Source: Lagopus muta
Lineage: Eukaryota > Chordata > Aves > Galliformes > Phasianidae
Direction: 5' to 3'
Assembly: GCF_023343835.1 (NCBI RefSeq)
Contig: NC_064447.1
Coordinates: 9,816,501 to 9,880,500, forward strand
Length of the DNA: 64,000 nucleotides
Shown: positions 38,791 to 48,374 of the stretch, piece by piece
Layout: every line of letters starts with the position of its first letter
Position numbering within the stretch: position 1 is the first letter of the stretch
The notes under the pieces: generated by a model
What the model was told of the DNA's origin: nothing
Database searches by the model: none
Seen by the model: the letters and a program-made list of their open reading frames with translations, nothing else
Made by a program: the position numbers and the translations under genes

Positions 38791-41700
38791 TTCCAAGGGA
38801 ACAGTTAACAGCAATGGTGGGTCACTGGCACATCCCCTTGCAACGAGCAAGGCTGGAGGAGCAGATCACTGGTGTTTTCCATGAGACCTTGGGAATGCTG
38901 AAGTATGACTTGTAGAACACCAGGGAAGCCTTAACTAATAGAAACATCTTTGCAAAAGAGCACTTTCAGGGCAGGCTGGATACTGAGTGATGTGACTGCT
39001 TAAAGCAGCAGTGAGGGCAAGATGACTTGGGCTCAGTCTCCTGCTAGCAGCTCAGTTTCAGGCTTGAGGCAGTAGTCAGGATGTCCCTGCTTTTCTCCCT
39101 GTGTGGGCATGGCCTAAGAGAGAGTGAACTGTTGGACCCTGATTGATGAAATGGGGATGAGCTACAGACTGAGGCAGGATAAGAGGTGGCTTTATTCCTG
39201 TGAATTACCCAGGTGGCAGCAGATGTGAAAGCAAATCCTTGCGCATCTTGGCTGCTGAGCAAGCGTCCTTCTCCCCCCCTTACAAAACATGTGCTGCCAC
39301 TTTTCTCCTATAAATCAGCGCCTCTTTTCAATGCTCAGCTTTGCAGTAAACTGGATTTCCCTTAACAGGTGAAATTCTGTAAAGCACCTGCTTTTCCAAG
39401 AGCAGCATCTCCTTCCCTCCTCCCCATAAGAAGGCTGAAGCAGCTCCTGCTACGGAAGACCAGGTGGACAGATGACCATGCTGGGGGCACCCAGCACAGA
39501 GCTGTGCAGTGGGATGTAAGCCAACAGCATCCCTCAGACACCTGCAGCACATTGGGGTGGCTGCCCATAAAGGAGCACCCAAGCAGAAGCCAGCTGCAGT
39601 CTCTCAGCACTGTAATCGTGTTATTCAGAAATGCAGTTTTTCTGTGCACTTGATGTCTGTTCAGCCATGTCCACCGAGCTGTTCTTTGTCCTGCAGATGC
39701 ATTTAACCTATTGCTTCTAGCTCGTTTGCACTTTTATTTACTTGCCTGTCTCTCTAGGTCTATAAATAAGAACATTTTCACCTACAGAGTTAATGGAAGG
39801 GCAAAGGTGGGATGGAGTAGGACTTCTTGCATTCATTTGCCTTTAGTTTGCAGAACACTTGTGTTCTTGCTTGGTTTTTTGATGCAGCCTGAGCTGCCTG
39901 GCTCCTGTTACATCTAGCAAGAGCTTTACTTCTATAAGCATGTGCTGTCTCTTTAGGCTTGTGTACCTGCTTCTGTTGGAAACCTACAACACGCAGAAAA
40001 AAGATGATGGGAAAGTTCAGCATGCCACTGATCTATGCACAGCTGCCACAGCATTGCCCCATAGGTGAGACTCTGGAGCATTTTGCAATATCCACTTCTA
40101 AATTACCCAGCAAAAACATTTTACACCTCCCTTCCTTTTCAGGATTATCCTAAGCAATTCCTATTCACTTTGGTACTGCTGGCCATAAAGCAAAGAGGCA
40201 GCTGCAGAGATTTTAGCTAGAAGCTGCATCTCCAGACCTACCTGTGGCATGAGTGGGAGCCAGCCCTGGTGGTAGCAGTGTGATGGGACCACGTGCAGTG
40301 TGTTGGGGCAATGTATGATTCCCATCCAGCCTTGTAGCAGAGTCTGCCAGCAGCTGCCTGGGAAGCCTTGGGCTGCAGGGAGTAAAACTGACTTTGACTT
40401 TGCCTTGTATTTATCCCCAGCAACTACTGCTCAGATTTTCTATGTCTTGCAAGCTTCGGAGAAGGTGATGAGCAGATGGTGCACTCCACCAGGACAGAGA
40501 GCCCCGCATCCTCTGGGTGTCCGTCTGTCCATCCTGCACAGCCCTGAGATGCTATTGCAGGGGAGGAGCAGACCAGGTGTCCCAGACAAGGTTTGCAAAC
40601 CAGGACGTGACTGCACCCAGCCTGCACCCGGCACGTGCAGCTGTTCGATGTCTACGGTGTGGGATTAAAATAGCCAGCGTGCTCCTCGTGTCCCACAGCT
40701 CTCTGCTTTGCAAAGCTGGAGCCTGCAGCAGCCCTCTCCCACAGTCCCACCAAGGGACACCCCTGGGCCAAGGGCACTGCATGGTGAAGGCATGCACTTG
40801 TATGGGGCCTGCAGAGCTCTGGGCTGTGCCCTTGGGGACTGGCTGCATGGACTTATTTCAGTTTTTGGAGACAGGAGTTAGCAGAGTTTCATGGGAACGC
40901 TTTATACTTTCGCTGTGCGTTTGGTCCAATATTTTCTAATAGTTCTAAATCAGTTACTCATTTAACCCGGGCTGAATAAAGAGACTTTGAGAGGCTGAAA
41001 TTTTGGCCTTGGAGCAATAAAGTCTTTCTAAATACTGCAGAAGCTGAAATATTTATTTTTGGCTTTGTTCGCTGTCTAAAGTGATGAAAGGATTCTTTCA
41101 GGCAGCTGCTCTCTGTGTCTTGTAAAAGTTGGCTGCTCCACAAAGAGGGAGAAAAAGATGCTCCCCTGACCTTCTGACACTCTTTGTGAGCCTCATGCTT
41201 CATATAGAGCCTCTTCTGCTGACCTCCCTGGAGCCAGAGACCACTTGGATGTCACCATCTTGGGCTGTCACCTTCCAACACACGTTGCTGCCCAGCCAGG
41301 GAGAAGTTCATTTTGTCATTAAGGCATAGGGGAGCCTGGATCTGCTCCTGTCACAGGCTTCTTGTGTGAGGCCAGATGATAGACTGCTCGGGTAAGATAT
41401 TGTCTCTGTAAGATTGTTAATGGTTTTGTTCTCCTGATTTCAGCTTTGGAGGCAGTCTGAGGAACACAAGCTCCATAGATGTTATGTATGGAATTAAGGC
41501 AGAAGAATAATAGGAGCTGGCAGAAGGGTGCGTGGGCTCACGTTCTGTGCCTATGCAGTGCTGGATCTTGGTGACAGTGGAAGGAGGGAGCAGAGCAGTG
41601 CTGACCCCATTGCAGGTGAGTTTATGGGATGCTGAGCACCATGCAGGTACTCTGAGGACGAACACCCATTGCAGACTACAGGTGTTTGGGCTTTGATTAA

Positions 41701-42229
41701 AGACAGTAAAGTCATGGCTGCTGCCTCACCAGGCAGGGCGGCAATGCAATAAATCCAGATAAAATCAGCAGAGCATTAAACAAGCCATGAGTGATTTACA
41801 ATAAATTGTGTAAAGAACATCATAGGAGTTTCATAGCACGAGGAAATTACAGCTGGAGCAGGGTGAGGCACTGCTTAGTTCTAGTTTCCTCTTGCATTTA
41901 GTTGCATTCAGCTAGAGTCCTGCATGGGCACTGCTTGTGCTACCTGCATGCATCCCAGACCCTGAGTGCTTTGCTGCTTGATACCTGAACCCACACAGCA
42001 CTACAGTGTTTTGCCTCTTTGGTTATACTTCCTTACCTTGTGTTTGCTGCCCAACAGTTGTCTTTGAGGGCTGGAAGAGAAATGTCAAACCACTTAGTGT
42101 GTGTAAAAGGCATCTGCTTGCTTCCCCTCTGTGGATGCGTAACGGTCCCAAATTAAATTATTGCTCATGCAAAGCATCTTCTAATATATTCAGCCCATAC
42201 ATATTCTGTATATATCCCTGTGTACGTTA
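38791..42229. other. Intergenic, no gene recognised
   Basis: Short frames up to 140 residues (40517-40939 +), overlapping with frames on the other strand. No domain was recognised. No repeat of note. Confidence 0.42.
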
Positions 42230-42650
42230 AACCCCCTAATATATTCATCTCCTTGACATCATCAGCTTGGGTAATTCGTTTAAACTATTAGCAGCTATTT
42301 AAAAGACTTTTTCCCCATAAGATTTGGTTCTTAGTGCAAGAAAGGTCATTTTGTCCACTAAATTAGTGAGTCTGTACCATCAGCAGTTTGCCTCAGTGAT
42401 TTCAAGTATTCTGTCACGCCATAAATGCATTTACCAACAATAAAATCAATTAGAATAATTTTACCTCTGATGGGGCCTGACCTACAGTGAAGTCATTTAA
42501 ATGAACAAATTCATTTTAATTCATTTTAAATCTACTCAGGTACTTCTTTAGTTAAATTGTGCTTTATTTCCCTTTAATTTTCTGTTGTCTTCTGCGTGGA
42601 AGAATAAATTGTCTGCAAGAAATCAGATTCTTGCAGCCTTTAAGGTTTTA
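42230..42650. promoter_or_regulatory. Candidate conserved non-coding element
   Basis: A long AT-rich segment containing GGGTAATTCG, AATCAATTAGAATAATTTTAC (as AATCAATTAG and AATAATTTTAC), TCATTTTAATTCATTTTAA and TAGTTAAATTGTG. ORF-free and repeat-free on inspection. A compositional call. Confidence 0.33.
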
Positions 42651-43201
42651 GATCTGCACCAAAAGTGTTTTTGATACTGGCAACAGGCTGAAAAGTCATT
42701 ATTTTTGTCTTGTCTTGCCCATCTAATAAACAAGTGGGAATGTAGCAGGCATCTGTAAAAGCAAAGCTCCTCTCATTCTCACTGCATAAGGCTACAGAGT
42801 CATCAATGACGTTAAGGAACATGAAATTTCAGCTCTGTGGAAGGAAACGCTCTTGCTGCAGCAAGCAAAGTTATCCAAAATGCAGATGGGAAGAGTAGCA
42901 TAGGTACTGATGAATGCTGGATGGCGTTCAAATTGACCACAGGTCCAAGAGGAGAGTTGCCAGTAGGTATGTAAAGGCAGAGCATTGGGACAGCAAGCCT
43001 CAAGCCAGCCTAAATTTGTTTTTTCTTTGCAGGGACAACACTCTGTATCTCTGGGGCTTTTGGTGTCGGCTCCCTCTCACCAAGCATGTGTGCATGTATG
43101 TGTGTAAGCACTGTGTTGTGGAGACGAAGGCATAAGCGAAGGGCAAACACGGAGACCAACTTCTTCTCCCATTTCAGGTTTGCCTTCCAATAATTTTCAC
43201 T

Positions 43202-43392
43202 GAATCAGAGAATGGTTTAGGTTGGAAAGGACCTCTAAAGGCCATCTGGTCCCCCTCCATGCACTGAGCAGGGACACCCACAGCTCCATCAGTGCTCAGA
43301 GCCCCATCCAGCCTGACCGTGGGTGTCTGCAGGGATGGGGCACTGCCACATCTGGGCACTCTGTGCCACTCCTCCCTGCCATCAGTGTATTA
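43202..43392 (-). mobile_element. CR1 LINE 3'-end fragment
   Basis: Starts with GAATCAGAGAATGGTTTAGG followed by TTGGAAAGGACCTCTAAAGG and then CATCCAGCCTGACCGTGGGT. This is the complement of the avian CR1 3' end, so the element is on the minus strand. About 190 bp remains and it is non-coding. Confidence 0.88.
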
Positions 43393-44329
43393 TCATGCCC
43401 TTATTTTGGGAACATTTTCCAAGAAAGCACTGCCTGTCACTGCCAACCTGGTAGCTCCTCTTCTGCCCTGCTGGGGCTGTTGGATTTGAATCAACTTCAC
43501 GTGGAAATTATTTTTAACAAATATTTCTTATGGAAATATTCTATTTACAACATGTGCTAAAAGCATAAAACGTGAGAAGGCAGATTTGGGCACTGTATTT
43601 TTATTTTTTTTTTTTCCTCAAGGACTCGGAGAATATTTTGCACAGTTATTTTAAACAGCTTTTATATTTAGCAAGACTAAGCATGATACGAGAACTAAAT
43701 AAATCAGAGCAGCAAACACAACAGAAGAAAGAGAGAAGCCACAAAGCAGGTTTTGAGCCTGTTCAAAACATGTGGATTTGGAATACGTTTGCATTTGGAA
43801 ATGTTGCATCTCGGTAGCAGTGCAGGTGGGTGAAGGGTTTGAAGCTTTGTGCTGCTCTAACATGGCACTGAAAGCTGACAGGGATGGAAAATGGTGTTTT
43901 TCTGGAGGATAATTGGAATTGAGGTGGAATGGAAGCATCACAGTGTGCTGGTCCTGGTCAGGGCTTAGGTGGGATTTGAAGCCTTTGTACTCCTTGCGTG
44001 ATCCTGGTGGCTTTCTCCAATCTGGCAACTGAGAGCCTGTGGCTGCAAAATGCAAAACCCAAGATGTTTTGGCAAGATGCCCTCCAGGGCTGTTATGGGG
44101 ATAGCAGCACCTTGCAACTCACTTTTCAACAGAAGGCCAGGGAGGTGAGGTGTGGACATCAGAGCACAGGGCAGGATGGAGGCTGAGCACAGCAGAACCT
44201 GATGGAAAAGGAAGGGGAAGGGCTGAGATGGGAGTGCAATGGGAGAAGGAGCCCTGGAGTAGGTGAAGTGTTTTCTGGTGCTGAGGAAATGACAAATTAC
44301 TGGTGAGTTTGAAAATCATAAAAGTAAAA
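43393..44329. other. Intergenic, no gene recognised
   Basis: Contains only a 134-residue minus-strand chance frame (43651-44055) and short T-rich runs near 43600-43616. Nothing else identified. Confidence 0.42.
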
Positions 44330-44720
44330 ATGTAACTCTGGCCTGGGACCTATTTATCTATCTATTTTAAAAAGCATTTTAACATCCATGTATTTTTAAT
44401 TAAAAATACATTTTAGCACCAGCACAGCCAAACTACCACAGTGCCAATCTCCTTTTTTGGAAATTTTTCCTTAGCATTCTGAATTTATTACAAATTCATT
44501 GTTTCTAATACAATTTTTCCCCTTCTCTCGTCAATTTATTATCTGTTTTTCATTTCCCTTCTCTTTTGTTAATCTTTCTAAATAACTTTAAAGTGGTCCT
44601 CCATCTATTTAGCTAAATGAATTCACTCCACAGATACTCATTATTTTGAGAATGATTTATGCAAGCACTATTAGCTAGATTGTTCCTTGTTTGAAGGTTT
44701 TTCTGCAATCAGAAGAACTC
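44330..44720. promoter_or_regulatory. AT-rich block, candidate regulatory DNA
   Basis: AT-rich with a near-palindromic segment TTTTTAATTAAAAATACATT around 44393-44412. Several SOX-like motifs are present (ACAATTTTTCC, ATTGTTCC). It lies about 2.5-3.5 kb upstream of the CACNA1H CpG island. No ORF or repeat is present. It could be enhancer DNA or neutral AT-rich sequence. Confidence 0.27.
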
Positions 44721-44777
44721 AGATTTGAGTCAGCTAGAATGAGATCCAGTGGAAAAAAAAAATTATTACATAAAGTA

Positions 44778-44794
44778 TTCAGCACCTCCATCAG
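44778..44794 (+). promoter_or_regulatory. Partial RE1/NRSE (REST) motif
   Basis: TTCAGCACC is an exact left half of the RE1 consensus. It is followed, at the spacing expected in the full element, by CAG of the right half (44792-44794). The remaining right-half positions do not match. On its own this would be at best a weak REST site. Confidence 0.2.
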
Positions 44795-46229
44795 ACTTCA
44801 CATGTGGGAGGTCAGCTCACAAGGCATAAAAACACAAAGCAGCTTTCTGCTGTGGGTCTGACCCACTGATCTCATGTTAGCCTGGGAAATGCTATAGCAT
44901 CATACCCCAAAATTAAATCAGATTGTTGGGGTTTTTGGTTTTTGTTTTCCAGCTGATCCTTGCAACTCTATGGGAAGAGGTTCTGTGTCGCAGTCACAGT
45001 GGGGTGCAGACGTGTCATACAGAGGAGCAAGAGCCAGGATAGCCCTCATTCCTTAGGGTCACTGGGGGGTTTACAGCCCTTGGGAGGCTGTAGGAAAAGT
45101 GGGAGGGGGAACAGCCCGTAAAATTGGCTTTATGAAAAATGCTTGAGAAGACTTGGGGAGCTTTCTGCAAAGTCCTATCTTGTCTGTACCAGCAAATAGC
45201 TGCTTTGCACTAAATAAATGAAATGATGAAGAAGACAAAGGGACTGAGGTTAGATGCCCTCAATCCACGTGTAGGCTGTGACAGAGCACATCTGCTATTT
45301 AATTTACAGCAGCATTGTGGTTGCTGTAGCTGTGGGAGCTGTCTTGGCCCGTGTGGCTGCTGCCTGTGTGATTTTGGGGCAGCTGTGCCCATCTCCAGCC
45401 TTCCCACCTCCTGTGTGCTCTGGAGTACAGCCAGGTGCGTGCCAGTGGGGGACGATCTATGAGGGCCAGTTAAGAGCATTACACATCCCATTAGGGCAGC
45501 TGTGAAATTGCAAGCCAAGTGCCCATTCAGGGTATATACATCCTCAGATCAGTATTGATCTTGAGATTTCTGCTGGCTTATTAATGACAGCAGTGCTGTG
45601 GCCAGATCCTTCTAGCTGGTGTAGACCTGCAGCAGCTCTCCTGCTGCCAGCGCAGCCATCTGGAGTAAATGGAGCAGGATCTGCCCTGCTCCTTCCAACT
45701 GCCACACGTAGGTTAAGTAGGAAGCATGGGAGGGAGGGAGTGTTTTTCCAGCAAAACGTTGTCTCTCTTCAGCAATGACCACCATTGGAGCTAATTCATC
45801 TTTTGGAGGATGAGCCAAAATCCTCACTGAGGATTGGTTTGGGCCTATTTTTTTGCCAAGCTTCATCAGAATCCTCTGTTCTTGCAATAAAAGTCCCTCT
45901 CAGCTGCCATCGTTGTATGGAGTTTATTAATAAGGCTCTTGGCTTTAAATACTCTCCATCAAACAACAGGTTAAGACCTTGAAATTGCCATGCTCAGTAT
46001 ATGATGCCTGGCCATGGGAAGGCTGTCTGCAGCCCAGGCTCCCCACAGCCCCAGCCCAGACAAGGACAGTTGCAGGGGAATGGCTTTGAGGGTGGATTTG
46101 TTGGCCAGGGGAGCAGCATCCTGCTCTCTGACATGGGGCTGGAGGGAAGCAGTGCCTGGTTTATGGCCTGGGCAGCAGAAGCTTGGCCTCTTCCCACTAC
46201 AGTAGAACTCCTTTTGTTCCTTCAAAGGT
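44795..46229. other. Intergenic, no gene recognised
   Basis: Short opposing frames up to 102 residues, without domains. The stretch is moderately GC-rich. No transcript evidence can be read from the sequence. Confidence 0.42.
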
Positions 46230-46985
46230 CATTTTCCTGAGCAAGGTAATTTACGAGTGGAATTCAAGTTGCTCAAGGAGAGCCACACCAACTCGCAGAC
46301 AAATCTTCCCTTCCTACAGTAAATTATGATTTGCCCTAATTATCCAGCATGGAAACTCCAAGCGCAATCTCTCCTTCGCACCATCGCTTTGCAGGCCCGT
46401 GTCCTGCTTGTCAGAGGCATTGTTTGTTCAATAATAAAATGGCCACATACTGTTAATCACAACCTGCAAACATGTAATAAAACAACCACCGAACGCGCGT
46501 GTGTAAAACCATCTCCTCACTGGCCCCATTAGGCTCTGTGCTTTCTGCTCGGAGAGCGGCATGACCTCCCTTTTCAATCAATTCCCAGTTATTAACCATG
46601 AAGAATAGCGTTGGGAACTGCATTTGCAAATTGAATGTGGTGGTGTAGACTGAGCTCACTCTTCAAAAGATGCCAGTCGAAGGGAATGCATCAAGCTAAC
46701 GTTCTTAATCTCCCTTTCCCCTCTTTCCACCTGCGCTACAGACGGATATAATTTACCAAATTTGAAATAACTTAGAAGAATCAAACTTCCTAAGCAGAGT
46801 TTTGAGGGGACAGTGCCTGTAACGGACTTTCTATTATCTGTTTATTCTGATCCCTCCAAGCTAAGCCCTTGAGAAGATTAGCTACTCAGCTAAAAATCAC
46901 TGCAGTTTAAGAGCTGATCTTTATTTATTAAAACGCTCCGACCTCTAACTTGGGCTTATCCATTTATTTATTCAGACTAATGAAT
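46230..46985. promoter_or_regulatory. AT-rich block abutting the CACNA1H CpG island, candidate proximal enhancer
   Basis: Immediately upstream of the CpG island the sequence is AT-rich yet keeps CpGs (for example ACCGAACGCGCGTG near 46487). Visible motifs include GTAAATTATGATTTG and CCTAATTATCC (46319-46345), TTAATCACAACC near 46452, TTTATTTATTAAAAC near 46919 and ACTAATGAATTAATG at the island edge. It contains no ORF or repeat. Position and composition suggest conserved proximal regulatory DNA for the downstream channel gene. This is inference. Confidence 0.38.
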
Positions 46986-47376
46986 TAATGCCCCCGTGGC
47001 ATTCAGGGGGGGGCTGCGGGACCCCCATGGGAGTGGGGTTGGGTGCAAACCCACAACGCCGCGCTCAGAGAAAAGCACAAACGGGGGGCTGCATCCGCCC
47101 CTTTGGGGTGCGCGTTCACGGGGAGCCCGGCGGAGGCGGAACAAACCCTGTCCCCTCCAAAAAAAAAAAACCAACCAAAAAAAGCTTTGTAAGGCCTTTA
47201 GGGGAGGGGTCCGCCTCCCCTTACTCGTGAGCGTGGCAGCCCGAGAGGATGGGGGGGAATCTTCCCTTCGCCACGCATCGCCCGGAGCCTGAACAAAGGT
47301 ACGGGAAACGCAGCGCAGCCGTCCGGGGGAAAACATGCAGCCGACCCCCCGGGGCTGCCCCGGCTCCTCCCGGCCG

Positions 47377-47395
47377 CCCGCCCCCGCCCTGCCCC
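47377..47395 (-). promoter_or_regulatory. G-quadruplex motif on the minus strand
   Basis: The + strand has C-runs of 3, 5, 3 and 4 separated by 1, 1 and 2 bases. The minus strand therefore carries a four-run G-quadruplex motif with very short loops, the most stable class predicted by such motifs. It sits in the promoter region, about 425 bp before the exon 1 donor. Confidence 0.7.
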
Positions 47396-47423
47396 GCCGG
47401 GCTCCCAGCCCCCTCCGCCTCCG

Positions 47424-47459
47424 CTTCTCTCTCCTCCCCTCTTCTCTCCCTCCTCCCCC
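47424..47459 (+). repeat. 36-nt homopyrimidine tract
   Basis: Thirty-six consecutive C/T bases without a purine. Such tracts can form triplex (H-DNA) structures and are common in GC-rich, TATA-less promoters. It ends just before GGTAAATCC, a weak donor-like sequence for which I see no matching use. Confidence 0.85.
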
Positions 47460-47711
47460 GGTAAATCCGAAGTTTCCTGTTAAGCACGGGCGAAGCTTTG
47501 CAAAGCGGTTGCGGAGCCGCCCGCTCGCTCCTTGGGATTACCGTCGGGAGAGACTCCGCTCGGCTCCGATCGGCTCGGGAAGGGCCCCCGCCCCCGCCAC
47601 CTCTCCTCCTCCTCCCCAGCCTTCCTCCATCCCCGAGGGCGGACGCTGCACGCCGAGCCCCGGTCTCCCCCCCGCCTCCGTTGGATTTACGTTGTCGTTG
47701 GGGAGCTGTGT

Positions 47712-47819
47712 ATGGAGGGGGGGGTCGTCCGCCTTCCTTTGCCCCGATTGCAGCCTGGTCCCATGTGAACCGCACGGCACGGCTATGCTCCTGGGGACAC
47801 CGAGCTCCGCCGAACTAAG
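47712..47819 (+). other. CACNA1H: CACNA1H 5'-untranslated exon 1 (3' part)
   Basis: This is the non-coding first exon, inferred from its strong donor AAG|GTAGGA at 47819/47820 placed 263 bp before a good acceptor at 48082. Its 5' end is unknown; the part given here starts at the first visible upstream ATG near the donor. It contains three upstream ATGs: a frame at 47712-47768 (18 codons plus stop), a minimal ATG-TGA at 47763-47768, and one at 47785 that reads across the splice junction. The last has G at -3. Upstream ATGs this dense before a channel gene would be expected to lower translation. Exon identity is inferred from splice signals, not from a transcript. Confidence 0.6.
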
Positions 47820-48101
47820 GTAGGACCCCACCCCCTTCCCAGCAATATTCCATCCCTGAAAATCTAAAGGATGGGTGGGAGCACCCCAGAGGAGGGTGAT
47901 GGAGGGGTGGGGGCACGGACATCCAGCTTCCCTTCTCGAGGGTGGGAGCGGCCGCGCCCGGAGGCGGCTCCTCGCCCCACACCGCCCGGCTTTGTTGCGG
48001 CCGAAGCGGCGGGGCCAGGTGGGAGCCGCGCCCGGCGCTGCGAGGGAGCTGCAGCCCCTCACCCCTTGCCCTTGCCCCGCAGGTCCTGGCTGCTACCATG
48101 A
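47785..48101 (+). promoter_or_regulatory. Junction-spanning upstream ORF overlapping the main start
   Basis: ATG at 47785 begins a frame of 12 codons up to the donor. After splicing 47819 to 48083 it continues for five codons and stops at TGA 48099-48101. The stop overlaps the channel's ATG (48098) as ATGA. The spliced frame is 17 codons. If intron 1 is retained the frame stops at TAG 47821-47823 instead. The overlap is the geometry associated with termination-coupled reinitiation. It depends on exon 1 being as inferred. Confidence 0.5.
47820..48082 (+). other. CACNA1H: CACNA1H intron 1 (263 bp, U2-type)
   Basis: Donor GTAGGA at 47820 follows AAG. The acceptor at 48082 is preceded by a pyrimidine-rich stretch ending CCCTTGCCCCGCAG. 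The intron is short, GC-rich and lies wholly inside the CpG island. The open frame that runs through it from 47942 into the coding exon is explained by stop-poor GC-rich sequence, not by coding. Confidence 0.65.
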
Positions 48102-48363
48102 GTGATGGCGAGAGCCGAGAGCCGCGCCCGGCCGGCGGCGAGGTGCGGGTGCCCATCACCGTGCCGCCCCGCCGCCCCGCCGAGCAGCCCCTGGACGATG
48201 CCGGCTCCGTTCCCAGCGGTTCTCCCAGCCGCGACCCGCCGCCCGACCTGGCCTCCGAGGAGGAGGAGCAGGTGCCTTACCCGGCTCTGGCACCCACCGC
48301 TTTCTTCTGCCTCAAGCAAACCACCCGCCCGCGCAGCTGGTGCCTCAGGCTGGTCTGTAACCC
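48083..48363 (+). CDS. CACNA1H: First coding exon of Cav3.2 T-type calcium channel alpha-1H (partial)
   Basis: The product is the pore-forming subunit of a low-voltage-activated (T-type) calcium channel in the plasma membrane. It drives near-threshold calcium entry in neurons, heart and endocrine cells. The coding part starts at ATG 48098 (A at -3, good context) and gives 88 codons plus two bases of the next. Residues 1-58 are the variable cytoplasmic N-terminus, with EVRVP at 15-19, which matches the start of mammalian CACNA1H, and an acidic EEEE at 54-57. Residues 59-89 hold the conserved [14 protein letters not shown] and [16 protein letters not shown] that lead into S1 of domain [16 protein letters not shown] fits CACNA1H. 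CACNA1G reads [10 protein letters not shown] here and CACNA1I reads TSPRNWCIKM. Family proteins exceed 2000 residues, so this is only the first few percent. The exon ends after AACCC in phase 2, at an AT-AC donor. The longer frame starting at 47942 is rejected because it crosses the acceptor. Confidence 0.9.
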
Positions 48364-48374
48364 ATATCCTTTCC
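48364..48374 (+). other. CACNA1H: U12-type AT-AC splice donor
   Basis: The intron begins ATATCCTTTCC, a full match to the minor-spliceosome donor consensus (A/G)TATCCTTT. Cutting here leaves the conserved C-N-P intact, with the next exon supplying the last base of the proline codon before the expected W-F-E. The only nearby GT (48357, GTAACC) would remove seven bases and break the conserved frame. AT-AC minor introns are a known hallmark of voltage-gated sodium and calcium channel genes. The acceptor lies outside the window. Confidence 0.85.

Larger units (their letters stand above)
46988..48345. promoter_or_regulatory. CACNA1H: CpG-island promoter of CACNA1H
   Basis: G+C and CpG frequency rise abruptly at about 46988 and fall again in the first coding exon's intron at about 48345. 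The island spans the first exon, intron 1 and first coding exon. GC-box-type motifs are frequent (CCGCCC, CCCCGCC) and there is no TATA box at a plausible distance, as expected for a TATA-less, broad-start promoter. The exact transcription start cannot be fixed. A homopyrimidine tract and a G-quadruplex motif lie at its centre and are listed separately. Confidence 0.8.

Noticed and set aside
47221-47775. 184-residue minus-strand frame in the CpG island
   Set aside because: Low-complexity Gly/Arg-rich translation of GC-rich DNA, with no domain and no splice context. Typical antisense shadow in a CpG island.
48357-48362. GTAACC as an alternative U2-type donor for the first coding exon
   Set aside because: Using it deletes seven bases, loses the conserved C-N-P and changes the phase relative to the family. 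The AT-AC donor seven bases downstream fits both protein and consensus.
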